A DNA stretch of 64,000 nucleotides, from the NCBI GenBank assembly GCA_021234155.1, contig JAJEKV010000041.1, forward strand, positions 11,602,689 to 11,666,688. Direction: 5' to 3'. The number at the start of each line of letters is the position of its first letter. Within the stretch, counting starts at the first letter, position 1. The position numbers were made by a program, and so were the translations under genes. Below are positions 44,133-56,385 of the stretch, one piece after another. The DNA is from Isoetes taiwanensis. Its lineage: Eukaryota; Streptophyta; Lycopodiopsida; Isoetales; Isoetaceae. The notes under the pieces were generated by a model, which was not told the DNA's origin, made no database searches, and was given only the letters and a program-made list of their open reading frames with translations.

Positions 44133-45512
44133 GTGTCCACTCAAGATGACCTCATTGACTCCAAAGTTTTGACCCCAACCATCATTGCATGAATCCTCAA
44201 GTGTGGATTTGGGTTCTATGCACTTGAGGATGTAGAAGTCCACACCTTCTGAATTGTCTACTTCAGCATTCACTGCAAAATTGTCACCTACCTCAACCAA
44301 ATCACTGATCCATTCATTGGCTTCTTCAAGAGGCATCTATAAGCAAGCCTGTTTGGTCTACTCCTGCAAACAGGCCTGATACAATGAATCTTCTTTGTGC
44401 CCTTAAGTGTTTCAACTTCATATTCCTTCATGTTTGCCACAACAACAGGTTCAATTTTCCAAAAAAATCTTCTGATCTCATCTGCTTCATCAACTGGTAG
44501 ACTGCTAAAATATGTACACAGAAACTTTACAATATCTTTGGCATGCTTCAGTTGTGCACCATTGTGTTTGAGTTGTTCTTTGCCTAGCGGCCTTTTGATA
44601 ACAGCAGCTGTACCATCATATTCACCTTTACCATGAGCATTGGCAAAGTAGTTCCACATTATTCCCTTGTCATTCATTGTGTAATATCTGCCCAAGAAAA
44701 AAAAAAGGTTTTGCTGACTTGAATTGTGATAAGCAGCCATCACTCCATACCCAATGCTTCTCGTACTCTATTCCATGTTCCTGAAGCCATACAACATGCT
44801 TCTGTAGGCAGTGCTCCACAAACAATGAGTCATGCACTTTATCATCAGAAATGTAAAAGTGAGTCTCTTTTATAATCTTCCTACCATTGTTAAGTCTATA
44901 CCTGATCTGCTCCAATCTTGTATTTTTTTTCCTTCTTTGGACAATCTTCTTTTGTCTGCACAGGAACATGAATATCAGCACTCTTGTCATGTTTATATGT
45001 TATGTGAACAAGTATAGAAACTTGGCCTGCATGCCAATGCATTAACTGGGCCTCATTCTGGATCTTGATGCTATAAGTTTTTGCAAAGTCAATAACAGAC
45101 ACAATTGTATCTTCTGGAAATGATGACACACACTGTTTAAACTGGTTGGCTTGCCAATGTGCTATGTAATTGTGTGGAACAAAATATGATATTACCTTCT
45201 TCACATTCTCTTGAAACTCTCTGGGACTTCTCTCCTTCTCTACTAATCTTAAGACATGTTTGTACCTCAAAGCCTTTTTGGATCTCTGAATTCTCTGTCT
45301 TGGTCCATAGGTTGCTTTTCAAATGTCTTCCAAGTAACTAGTAACGAACCCCTGCCATCCATTTCCTGTGGACATTTCTTAATTCTATCCAACTTACATT
45401 TTTTACACACCAACATCAAACAGTTATGAGCAAACCACTCATCATCATCACCTTTGCTGCATACCACTTGTATCCATAAATCACTGGTGCACTTGATTGT
45501 ATGCTCCTTGGC

Positions 45513-46641
45513 GATATGTCCCAAACCGAAGAGATGTCGGTGGTTTCTTGGCGCCTCTATCCGTGGCTAGAGGAGTGAGGGGACCGCCCTCTTTCTCGAT
45601 CGAAACTTCTTTGCCAAATCGAGATCTATCAATTCGTGTTGGAGCTAGCAGGGTTTTGCCTGCCGAGTGAGTTCTTGATTTCTTCTGTTGGTGTTTTATT
45701 TTGGAGCTTTTTGTGGCGGTTCTTCCCAGGATTTGCTGCCAAGCCACTAACGTGGTCATTCAACTCCATGCTTCTTTTGAAGCATTCTGTTTTCTGCTTA
45801 GAGGCAGCCGTCCTTTATGCAGAAACACACCGAAAGGGCAAATGGCTTATAAGGTGGAGTAGAATCTTTGCAATCTTGGTAGGAAAAACAGTTCTTGAAT
45901 TTAGCATCACAATCTTAAATTCTCAGATCTTTCCAGCGGATGGATTTTCCCTCTTCTCCTGCTCTTTCTTGCTAGCAGAAAGGTATAGAGATTGATTCTT
46001 GGAAAAACAGCAGGAAATCTTTTCATTTCTATAGACATGGCAGCAATATGTGAGACTGATTTAGATCGCCGAGCTAGGGATTATCTGGGCAAGAAGACGC
46101 TTTTACATCTTGAACCAGGCTTTTTGGGAGAAGTTTGGCGGCTGGCCTTTGTGTAATGCAGCGAGCATCGGTGATTACTCTGGTCCCAGAACAATGCAGC
46201 ATCCTTTTTGGTCTCACACTTTTGGCTTCAGAATCACTGGTTGCTTAACTGTATTCTTGATTAGATTTTGGAAGCAGGTAGCTCCTTTTGAACATTGTGG
46301 CAGAATGTTCATGTTTCTGCAGTTCTTTTCCTATTCACCTCTATTCTTGCAGGAGGCTTTTCTATACGCATTCAGGGATTATTTGAATTTTTGGAAAGTT
46401 GGTACTTGTCTCCTCTAGTACTCTTTCTAGCTGGGAAGATGGTGATCTCCCTGTAGTACTAGTTAGACTGAAGAAGAGGTTGAGAGAGGCCTCTGAGTAT
46501 CAAAGATTCAGATAGGATATTTGATCCGTGTGGGATCTTATAAGCTTAATTTTCTATTTGATCCATGAGGGATCTATATGCTGTAATACTTCCATCTGAT
46601 GAATAAAATATCTTCTTTCCTTCAAAAAAAAAAAAAAAAAA
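45513..46641 (+). mobile_element. 1.13-kb poly(A)-tailed retroposed insertion with 13-bp TSD
   Basis: TATGCTCCTTGGC stands at 45500-45512 and, right after about 18 A, at 46642-46654. The insert is plus-strand oriented and ends CTTTCCTTC followed by A, with GATGAATAAAATATC just before, a LINE-like 3' end. It splits the transposase-like gene: joining the flanks restores the minus-strand reading ...CGPGPECAAKEHTIKC. Its open frames (for example 45636-45995) have no RT motif, so it is a 5'-truncated LINE or a retroposed transcript. Confidence 0.85.
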
Positions 46642-46960
46642 TATGCTCCTTGGCTGCACATTCTGGGCCAGGGCCACAAATGTCACAATGGCAGTTGCAA
46701 TTGTCATGAACTCCACCCGATTTTTCCATGTTGTTCAACTCTTGCATGATATATTCAAGTTACAAGTGGTAGATGCAACAACATGTATGCCTTTCGCACA
46801 TCCTCCTTACAAAACTCGGTTTCACCTCTCAAAAGTCTGCAATGCAATTTGGACACTAGGATTCTCCTCTCTAAACCTGAGGTAGAATTGCAACTACAGG
46901 GAAGTCATGTGAATGCCAAATAATTGCTACATATAATGAACCTAGAATATAAGATGAATA

Positions 46961-47991
46961 TTTACTTGGCTGACTTCAAGAAGGTGAATTGGATGTTCCA
47001 TCTCTAATACATACCTCCTCTTATATTCTCTGTCTAGAACTTGATAACAGCTTCTCTATTGTAATCTAAACATGCTATCCATCTGCTCCTAAACATTGAT
47101 CAAGGTCCTTCCCCTATGTTAGCTTGCACCATCTTTTGAAAAGCATTTGAAATTGTTTACCTTGGGATGCTGAGCAATCTTGCCACTTTTGATTGGTTCA
47201 GGGCTTGGTACCATTTATGCATGTTGCTGCCATTACCAGGGTGGACTTTCTTGCACGAAGCATGTCATAATTCCTCTCATACTTATGTTCATGCATTGTT
47301 TCATTCAAATTCTTTACCTTTTGCTCGGCCACAGTAACCTGCTTAGATTTCTTCATAGAAGCAATTGGTAAGTCTCTTCCCCTCCAAAGAAGACTGTGAA
47401 GGATAAGCCCTTTGTCACTGTCATGAACATTTGTAGTAATTTGGTGAATACTTCAAAGGTTTCAACTGAAATTTCTCTTAATCTGTGGTCACTCAGTCTC
47501 AATTTATTATTCTCCTTTGATTTTAGAAGGGGAATTCCTCTTCATTGTTTCCTTCTTTGCGAACAATATCTCTGCCTGCAATCTCTCTTCCGTGCTGCAT
47601 CAAGGGCTCTATAAATTGAACGGGGAAAGGAATTTGGTCTCATCTCTTTCGAATTTTTGTGTATCTTCAAATTTGTGAGGGCATATTGCTGAATTTTGGG
47701 ATTTGATGAAGTAGATCACTTTGGCACTCTCGAGATGCGGGGCAAGGACTTACCACGGTGAATGTATTTTAAGGCGTTGGTGATGGTCGCCATGTAGGGT
47801 CTCGACGTGGTTTTCTTCATAACTTCTGGCTCGAGTGTCAGATTCAGGTGTTTTTTAGTGTTTGGAAAGCTAGAGATGTGAGCTTTCCATTAGTGTATAA
47901 TTCATATAATTTTGTTGTATCTCTATGGGACGGATTTGGAGTTTACAGATTTTGGCTACTATGGCAAACCCTAGTTTGCCTATTTCTTGAG
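46961..47991. other. Spacer upstream of the transposase-like gene
   Basis: AT-rich. Possible further decayed upstream exons of the minus-strand gene, none with a recognisable motif. The last five bases TTGAG (47987-47991) would be the target duplication of element 2; its partner lies outside the window. Confidence 0.45.
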
Positions 47992-49472
47992 TGTGACGTC
48001 CCCTACTCGTATACGATGCCCGCACCGTATACAAACATGAGTTCATCCCCGCACCAGCTCCCACAGCGTCTGAGGGCCCTCCACATATCTTTGTGACCTT
48101 CTAGACTCACGAGTGGGAAGAGTGAAAGGGTCGTTTTACCCAAATCTTCTCGGGGCCTACCTAGCTGCGGGCGTAAACATACACGTCGATAACATAACAT
48201 CATATATCCACCTCGAAGGGTGGCACATCAACATCTGCATAGACAAAGATCAGCACAATACAAAGGAAGTTCCTACCCAAGGCTCAGACTCGGGGATTGG
48301 CCCGACTAGCTTGGGTCTCGAGTTCAATGCGGCAGAATCATGACAGCGGTTGGGTGGCATAGGAACATGGCTTAGGGTTGTCCCTCCATCCCCCCCTCTG
48401 TGCACACTTTGCGAGTAGATTGAAAAGTGTTGGGACACGGCCCGTAGCCAGCCCGGTGCATAGCCAAAGGGGCTATTCCCGGGTTACATCTCCCGGTCCA
48501 TGGGGGGGAGATAGGGATCACTCCCTCGAGGAGATCTACATCTTTGACCCAAGGTGACTAGAGAGCCTTTGCCCTTGTTGACTTAACCCTTTGGAAGGTG
48601 AACACCACCCCGGTTGTCGAGCCCATGCCTTACCCACACTCGGTGGCAAGCCATTAGACCTAGTCACTCGATCCCAGATAGGCCTTACACACCCGGAGGG
48701 ATGGGTCAGGGTGAGAACACGAACCTCATTCTAAGCCGGTCGGCCCTTCACCCACAACCGGGTGGGCTCCTGTACCAGGTCGAATTCTAGTAATGCACTA
48801 AGAGGGACTAGCTAGGAGCATCATCTACTAAGCTTTAGGTCTCTACCCCCTTCCCAATACAATGAGTCCACGAGAATACATCCGTCCATCATATCGACAT
48901 AAGTAATAAGAACTAATCTAATTCATAGAGTTAGGTTCTTTAGTTAGAGTCAATCTCGGGATCTATCGCTTGGCTACTAAGGGTGATTTAATAGGCTAAA
49001 CCTCTTGGTTGAAGGCTGGAATAAGGTTTAGGCTATTCAATCGACCAAATACGATCCTGGTTCCTCCTCTCGATCGAAGGCGTCCATGTCTACGTTACGC
49101 CCCGGGATGTGGTCGGACGGATGATCGACAAGCATTTTGGGGCCGCAGGCAGATCGTGGGAGTTGGAATTGACTCCTCGGTAGCGAATCGGAGCTCGGAA
49201 GGTCTGTGGGCGAAAAAGGGAATGTTAGGGTTTGGTGCCTTATGTAGGCTATCAGTTAGGTTTAGGGTTTCTATGACCCTTGGTCTACCTTTAATGGGTT
49301 AAAGGTCTAAAAGTCGCAGCGCCTTTGCTAAGTGTGCGCACCATTGCAAGTTGCCCCCTAGGGCGTCCTTGCTTGGGTACACATCGGCGTACACGTCGAT
49401 TGGACGGCGTGTACGCGTGATAGTGCAGTACGGTATATGTCTTGGGACCATATATCGTACTGGAACGTCACA
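47992..49472 (-). repeat. 3' LTR of element 2
   Basis: 1,481 bp; plus strand TGTGACGTCCCC to GGAACGTCACA. In element orientation the 5' end has an inverted repeat (CAGTACGATATATG with CATATACCGTACTG). The 3' end has the hairpin GTATACGATGCCCGCACC with GTATAC at 48009-48032. It shares long phrases with the LTR of element 1, so it is the same family. Confidence 0.9.
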
Positions 49473-49490
49473 TTCTCCCCACCTTGAATT
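49473..49490 (-). promoter_or_regulatory. Polypurine tract of element 2
   Basis: Minus strand AATTCAAGGTGGGGAGAA directly precedes the LTR start TGTGACGTTCC. Confidence 0.88.
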
Positions 49491-50290
49491 GATGCTGTCC
49501 GCAGCATCGTGGGTCTCCCCACCTTGGGAACTTGTTAACCTGCAATCAACCTCATGCATACGACATACTTATTATTATAGTTATACATTTAATAGGATTA
49601 CCTCAAGGTAATATTTGTAGACATTATTATACCATTATTCAATCCAATAGTTATCACTTATGTCATTACAACAATAACTTCTAATGTTTCGGTTTATTAT
49701 TATATATACAATTATTCTTCGAGGTACTCTTTGTTCCTTGCAACACATTACAACAAAATTGTGTTGCAAGTCTTCATGGATTCGACCTCGGCCCCTCAGG
49801 GCGCTCTCTATGGCCCTGCAGGTCAACACTACGTTAGTACCATTTTTAATTATTAATAAAGTTTTGGTTATATGGTGACCACCCCACCTATCTACATGAA
49901 TGCATGGCTAATCTCCCGGCGTAGGAAGAGGATGATTCTTCCATCGTGGCCGAGGAGACAGCGCCTATAATGCCTATATGGCTCATGCCTACACCTTTAG
50001 TTGCCCGGCGTGGAGGATAGGTCCTTCGGTATATGGGCGTGAAGGCGATTCCTCCTATCAAAGCATATATGGGGCTAGAGGTGCTTTTTCCTATCAATGC
50101 ATTCCTCAATGACCTCCTTTCTCTGAGGGTCGTCTACTTAGTGGGGCCAGTAGACTTTCTAAAAAGCGGAACATGGTCATGCCTACATTGACATTACACC
50201 CGTCCTAGAGAACACGTAGTAATCTCATCATCGGTAACAACGCGTGCAATCCTTACCTCATAGGTTGCATCGTGGATTATCTTAACTAGG
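49491..50290 (-). other. 3' untranslated region of element 2
   Basis: Non-coding, matching 11850-12660 of element 1 in inverted orientation (for example TATGGTGACCACCCCACCTA at 49871). Confidence 0.7.
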
Positions 50291-51640
50291 CAAGTTGTTA
50301 ATCTACACAAATCGACATGCGAGCCGATTTCTTAGGAGATGACCTTGCCGTCCCATTTGCTCCATAAGCGTGGGTGCTATGTGGTACCCATATTTGCGTC
50401 TTCCACCGGCAAGTGTTTCCACTTGACCAAGTATTGGAGGAACTCAGATCTCCTTGTTTTCTTGAAGGCTTTATCAAAATTAGCTGGAACTATTTCTAAC
50501 TACTCTTACGTCATTTCCAACATCGTTGGAGTGTCCAAAACTTCCTCACGGATTGGGGTATGCTTCTTCAGCAGACTCACGTGGAAGACTTTTGTGGATC
50601 TTTAAGTGTCTTTGGCAAGTCTAACTTTGTAGGATTGGTTACCCACTCTCTTGACTATTTTGAAGGGTCCAGCCCACCTTGGAGCAAGCTTCTTGCAATT
50701 CCGATCGCGGAGCTTCTGCTGCTTTTACTTTGACCTTGAGCCATACATCATCTCAACTTGGAATTCTCGACCGTCCAGATGTTTGTCGGCAATGCTCTTC
50801 TGTCGACTCCTTGCTGCTAGAAGGTACTCTCGAACTTCTTCCACAAGCTGCTGCATGTCGCTCAACATTTGTTGCAAGACTTCCACTTTTGACGCGAGGA
50901 TTGTGCCAAGTAATGCGGAGTTAGACATTGGTAGCCGTAGTTGATCATGAGCGGCGACATTTGGGATGATTCTGCTTGGTGCTATTGTTATGCATAAACT
51001 CCACCAAGTGAATGAATTCCTCCCACATACCTTGCTTGTTTCGAGACATAGTTTGAACATGTCTTCCAATATTACGTTGATATGCTCCGTTTGCCCATCC
51101 GTCGTCACGTGGATGATAGAGCGTGCTCATGGATAGCCGTTCCCAATCGTTGTGAAGAGATCTGCCCGGAAGGCACTCATGAACCGGATCTCGGTGGGAG
51201 ATGATTTCCCTTGGCATGCCATAGAGTCACGAAGATCTCTTTGGTGAAGAGCTTTGCGTATCCATAGCCGCGTGTCCGTGGTCACCGCAAGGCACAAAGT
51301 GGGCCATTTTCGACAACTTGTCAACCCACGACCATCAAGGCATCCTTACCTCTTCTTGTCCTCGGTGGTCCTGTTATAAAATCTATCTTGTGACCTCCCT
51401 ACTTAGCGTTTGGCACCGCTAATGGTTCCAATGCCCCGGTATTGAAGTTGTTACGCCTTTGTTTCTTTGGCATAGTGACACTCCTTGATGTAGCGGGCTA
51501 TACGCTTCTTCATTCCGGTCAATAGTAGGCACTTTCGCACTTTAAAGTATGTCTTCATGAATCCTGCGTGGCCAGCTATTGGGGTTTATTGTGGGTGTCG
51601 TGGAGGATTAACTTTCTTACTCGGATGATTCGCGCACAAC
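50291..51640 (-). pseudogene. Integrase and chromodomain of element 2
   Basis: Minus strand. The catalytic-core remnant GQTEHINVILEDMF is near 51095-51050, with EFIHLVEF at about 51025-51000. LQQMLSDMQQLVEEVREYLL and SRQKSIADKH run at about 50885-50780. The GPF module (RWAGPFKIVKRVG) is near 50690-50635, and chromodomain text in LVKWK..P form near 50440-50410. The earlier Asp blocks and the HHCC domain are near 51640-51180 in broken frames. Several indels; not functional. Confidence 0.82.
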
Positions 51641-51839
51641 TTGTTCTTATGGTATAGGAGGTTTACCTTCCTTCTTAAAATTTTTGAAGGCTTCCCTCTC
51701 CTTGTCCTTTCGCTTCCCTTGCGAGGGCTTGCCCATACTTCCTTGAAGTCCCATCACGTTGGCAAGGTTTCTTCTATCTTTTCGAAATCGGCTGAAGGCG
51801 TCGAGATTGCGTTTTTGCACCCTGGTTGTCGGTGGATGC

Positions 51840-53010
51840 CTTGAAAGCGCATATGCTACCACATTAAGCTTCAGGGCTTGTAGACTATCTCAAAGTCGTA
51901 CTCCTCGAGGAACTCCATCCACCTCCATTTGCCTCAGTTGAGATGTGGTTGCGTGAATACGTCTTGGAGCCTTAGGTGATCGAGTGTCGGTGGAACTTCC
52001 TCCTAAGAGGTAATGCCTCTATATTCTCAACGACGAAGCGCTAGCAGCTCTTGGTCGTGCGTCGGGTAAGCGTTCGGCGTCGTTCATCTTCCTTTCGAGT
52101 AAATGCGCTATTACCCGCTCCTCTTGCATGAAACCTTGCACTTTGTGGCTATCTTGCTTCGTCGTCGTAAGCCACTAACTTGTCCTTTTAAGGGTGCGGC
52201 GGGGTTAAGGCGGGCGGTTGTCAAAGCTTCCTTTAACAATTCAAATCTTTGCTTGGGCTTTCTTGAGCCAATGGTCTGCCCAATTTTTTCACTTTCTCAG
52301 TCTTTGTCAAGAATGCATGGATTGGGGCTGCTATCTTTGCGCGGTTCTTCCACGAACTTTTACGTAATACCACTGCTAGGCCAAGGAAACTTGACCTCAT
52401 GGGCGTTCTTTGGTGCGGCCATTGGATTCTTGCTTCAATCTTGGCTGGTCTGCCGAGATTCCTTGCTGAGATGACATGACCAAGGTACTCCACCTTCTGC
52501 ATTTGAAGTGGCGCCCGACAACTTGGCATACAACCGATGCCTCCTTAACTTCTCGAGCACCTTTCTTACGTGTTGTGCATGCTCTTCAATGGATTTCTTG
52601 TACACGAGAATGTCGTCGAAGAATACTATCACAAAGGTGTCAAGTATTCCACTGAAGATGTCGTTCATGAGTCTCATGAGCGTGGAACAGGGCGTTGGAT
52701 AGCCCAAATGGCATTCTTTGTGAACTTCGTAATGGCCATACACAGTTCTAAAGCCGTTTTGTGGATGTCCTCTTCCTTTATTCTGATCGGTGATAACGAC
52801 CTTAGGTCGATCTTGGAAGACCTTTGCCCCTTGGAGTTGATCCATCAAATCGTACGATCGGGGAGTGCGTACTTGTTTCTTGATGGTGTGCTTGTTCGGT
52901 TAATGCGTAATCTATGCACATCCTCAAGCTTCCATCCTTCTTCTTGACAAAGAGGATGGGTGCCCCAAATGGTGAGGCAGCTAGGCCGATGAAGCCTAGA
53001 CCGAGCAATT
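51840..53010 (-). pseudogene. Reverse transcriptase and RNase H of element 2
   Basis: Minus strand. [20 protein letters not shown] at about 52960-52900, [13 protein letters not shown] at 52848, then [20 protein letters not shown] followed by [10 protein letters not shown] at about 52690-52595, carrying the FFDD catalytic box. YLGHVISA is at about 52490-52465, the RNase H region at 52190-51960, and VVAYALSRHPPTTR at 51862-51815, the end of RNase H. It matches element 1 block for block. Frameshifted. Confidence 0.88.
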
Positions 53011-53560
53011 CTTTACCAGCTGCTTCTTTAGCATGATGGTGAGTTCTGTGATCTCAATGGCTTTGCGTCGGGCGTTGGGAAGGTCACCTTAAAGCTTTCC
53101 ACAATCAATGATGGCCCCTTTGGTCCAAGGTACTCCATTCCAGCGATTAAGTCATACTTGCCAATGCCCATTACTACGCCCCATGCGGATATTAATCCCA
53201 CGGCAGAGTCGATGTCGAAATTGATCCTTTTTCTGCCGTATGTCTTCTTTGCTCCGCTTGCCAAGATTACGGGTCTTGGTTTGGACTTTAGGGGTTTCAA
53301 TTTCAACATTTCAACCATCCTCGGGCTATCAAGACTATAAAAGACTTGGTCTTTGCCTTCCCTATTGTGGAGATTACCTTATACTGGGTCTCTGCCTGTT
53401 CTGTATCTATAGCAGCGAAGATGTGGCACTCACTATGAATGTAATCGCGTGCTGCCTTGCCGTCCTCATCTGACAGAGTGTCCCATCCACCCAACTCTGC
53501 TAGCGCTGAGCTCATAACAAATGGGCAGTTCGGATTCGGTGGCCGGTGGGGAAGCATCTA
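53010..53560 (-). pseudogene. Protease of element 2
   Basis: Minus strand. YIHSECHIFAAIDTEQAETQ and KTKSFIVLIARGW occur at 53450-53310, then VEMLKLKPLKSKPRPVILAS at 53318. The catalytic DSGSSHNF seen in element 1 is missing here: the text jumps from VLIA to the VEMLKLK block with a short deletion, so this copy lacks the active-site aspartate. Confidence 0.78.
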
Positions 53561-54560
53561 AAGCGGGCTGCTTCTCTATGCATTCTTGCCTTTTCTCCTT
53601 GGGCATCGCTGTAAAGAAGGGCCGTCTTTGCTTTCGAGTAGTTGGAACCTTCCTGTTTGTCCCTGAAGGACACCTGCTTTCTTTCCTGCTGTTTCCCCTG
53701 GTTGCTATTGTATGGGGACTTTGCTAGACTTGGGCTGGCTGCCCTAGGACTGTAGCTCCCTGTTGCTTTGCTTCTATCCTGATAGTAAGGTTGCCTGCGT
53801 GCGATTCTGGCGGCGGGATCCTTGCAAACTAATTGCTTTGGATTACGCTTAAAATCTTGTTTTGGTCTATTGCTTTTCACGAGGCTTCGGGATTTCTTCA
53901 TTCAGTCCTTCTATGTAGCTTTTCATTTGCGTGTTTCACCATCGACGGCACATCTGACCTTAGCCTCATGAATTCTTGATTGTGCCGCGCACCGATCTTG
54001 TAAACTTAACTGCAATCGTAAAGCTAGCGCATCATATTTGACTTGTGTTCTCGAGGAACATAGTGAAAAAAGCAAGCTTTTGAGAACTTCTTAAATCGGC
54101 ATGCATCTCTGCTCAAACCATGGGCCTTGGCGCAGCCCTTCCACCATATCGTGGCCCCTTCCGGGTTGGCATGTTGCCACCACCGCCTTTTGTCCTTGTC
54201 CTTCATCGCGGTAGGCATTGCCATACTCGCTCATTTAAGTGTCGGTACGCCCTGCGCGCCTCTAAACCCGGATCGTTTTCGTAGAGAGCATTTTGAGTTC
54301 GAGCTTTCCATACATTGCCGATCTTTGAGGTCCACCTTCTTACGGTAGTCCGGGGCCTTGGTGTCCCTTACGTACGCGTCTCTACGGTCGATTTTCCACG
54401 CTGCTTTCGGGCTTCTTTCAGGGGGGGAGGCTTGAGTCGGAGGTCTCGTGCTAGGGGACCTCCTTCTCTTACTCCTCCTCTTGTCTTTCCCGACTTTCGG
54501 GGGTGTCGTTTAATGGCCGGATGATGCTTGGGCTGCTAGTAGGACCTTTATCTGGTCGAC
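53512..54560 (-). pseudogene. gag: gag of element 2
   Basis: Minus strand. Core fragments are WWKGCAKAHGLSRDACRFKK at about 54150-54090 and HYVPREHKSNMM, then a basic tail with SPYNSNQGKQQERKQVSFRD near 53725-53665. A zinc-knuckle remnant RCFPTGH lies near 53550. It matches element 1 gag but is broken into several frames. The sequence upstream to about 54720 includes the gag start region. Confidence 0.72.
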
Positions 54561-54915
54561 TCATTGTTACATCTGCGACATCTCTTCTTAAGGGGTCATG
54601 GGACCATATCCCGAAGAGGTTCCTTTGAAGGGGTTGTCATCGGGGTCTCTTCATCTCTGCTTTGGGCCTTCTTTTTTGCTTTCGACCGTTCGTTGTTCCC
54701 TATCGCATACACAATTGGTCATGGTTTATGCGGTTAGTTTTTTATTAAGTACTCTTGCATTATATGTGTTGTTGGTATAGTTGCGGAACAAAAATACATC
54801 AACAAAACATTTAAAGGCAAAAGAAGTTATATTCATATTATATAATATATTAATACAAAAGACTTAGGGATCAAGATTCCTAACTATTCTTGATAAGCGG
54901 TAGGATGGATTTATA
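54561..54915 (-). other. Region between gag and the inserted elements
   Basis: Minus strand matches 6905-7080 of element 1 (ATGTTTTGTTGATGTATTTT, TATAATATGAATATAAC), the ORF-B 3' UTR and the gag leader. It ends where the Helentron-like insertion begins. Confidence 0.7.
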
Positions 54916-56144
54916 CGGTTCTATGCGCGCGACAATAGAACCAAACATTCCTGGATGGGGACGTCCCTTTGCCACTCCTCCTATTTATTCAGCCTCTCTT
55001 CATTGTTCTATCATCGGCGTTCTCTTGAGCTAGATTTCTTCTTCTTCTCTATCCTATCAGTTTATTGAGCTGCTGGTGCTCGCATCTCATCTTAGTTCTT
55101 CATCCACGACTACGAAGAGACTCACTGCATATTTTCCCCAATGTCGTGGCCTTAGGCCTTTATAGAAGTGATTCCATGGAAATCATTTATCTCGCCGTGC
55201 TTTGAATCGAGGGAGATAAACTTCGCGATGTCTTCTTGCTTGGGGAAGGCCCTTTGGCGGTGGTCATCGGAACCTCGGATGGAGATTATCATCTCCAAAG
55301 GCATGGAGGCGATCTGTTGTGGGGGTAGTATCGTCTCACGAGCCCACTCTATCCGGATAAGTTGCTATCATAGAACAATGTTTTTTTCTTCTATTTTTTC
55401 GGTGGCTCGTTCTAGATTTGGAGCTTTATGTCTTACATTCTTTTCTTTGGCTTTCCACGATTTGGTGGTTTTAGTATGATCATTTGGTAAAGGGGCTTTG
55501 GCACTTCTTTCTTAGTCGATTTAGAGCTATGCTTGCATCGTTTGCTTCACTTTGGTTCTTGATATTTTGGATGCGGGTTTCTAATGCGGGCAATTTAATC
55601 GATTGAGATCTTGTGCTTTAGTAGAGGATGGCTTGGGTTTGAGGTGTATATTCTTTACATCGAGTTAAATTTGTTTTTCTTTACATTTGGTACCTAGATA
55701 AGTCTAGGATTGTTGCCCTTTGTAATAGAACTTCAATTGCTTCTGTTTTTGTGATGCTTGATGTGATCCTCTTAGTCCAAGGGATCGATTTGATTAGGGG
55801 CCATACACCACGCCTCTATAATGGCCTCAATCCCTCCTTTTTGGTTTGAGGGCTTCTCAGGGCTCCATCTTACGGCCTCTCCGGCTCGAATCTTGGATCG
55901 TTCAGGTTAAGCAATTCGGATAGTGTTCTCGGAAATGGCTTCGGTATTGCCGGCCATGTTACGTTTTAAATTGATTAAACCACCAGTTGATGATCTATTA
56001 AACTTCGGTGGGCACATGTATAACAATTACTTTGGTGGCGCGCATTGGTAGCGTTGCTCCTTTGTTTGAATGGGGGCTTGGTTCGAATCTTCATAAGCAC
56101 ACAATGTATGCGCGGTTATTTTTCGTTATATTTTTCTCTTCATG

Positions 56145-56385
56145 ATGTTAAAAAGTAATGGGGTTATTTTTTAGCTTATCTTTTTTGTTATACATGAGCG
56201 ATACATTTTCCTAGCATTGTTTTTCGAAATCTCTCGGAGGGTCCCCTATCCCTTCATGATGTTAAAGGGGTCGATGGGGTTATTCTTTGCTATATTTTTT
56301 GTTATATATGAGCGATATACATTTTCTTAGCATTGTTTTGAAGAAATCTTTCCACGGGATCCCTTATCCCTTTGTGATGCTAAAC
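56145..56385. repeat. ~120-bp tandem duplication inside insertion X
   Basis: ATGGGGTTATT, GAGCGATA, ACATTTTC, TAGCATTGTTTT and CCCTATCCCTT recur in order at about 56155-56262 and 56275-56385. Confidence 0.75.

Larger units (their letters stand above)
43914..46960 (-). pseudogene. Transposase-like gene of a widespread uncharacterised family, frameshifted and invaded
   Basis: Minus-strand gene in ordered pieces. First is an N-terminal Cys/His region YLRFREENPSVQIALQTFER with CERHTCCC and CNCHCDIC words (46860-46660). Next are SDLWIQVVCSKGDDDEWFAH (45480-45400), YFVPHNYIAHWQANQFKQCV (about 45190-45125) and VIDFAKTYSIKIQNEAQLMH (45100-45040). Then come FYISDDKVHDSLFVEHCL, HWVWSDGCLSQFKSAKPFF (about 44760-44705), WNYFANAHGKGEYDGTAAVI (44655-44600) and a C-terminal DNFAVNAEVDNSEGVDFYI (about 44285-44230). 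The spaced acidic residues in DFAKTY and WSDGC..QFK resemble an RNase-H-fold (DDE-like) transposase core, but that superfamily call is my inference. Frameshifts fall in homopolymers: A5 near 45270, A8 near 44930 and T10 near 44705. Confidence 0.55.
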
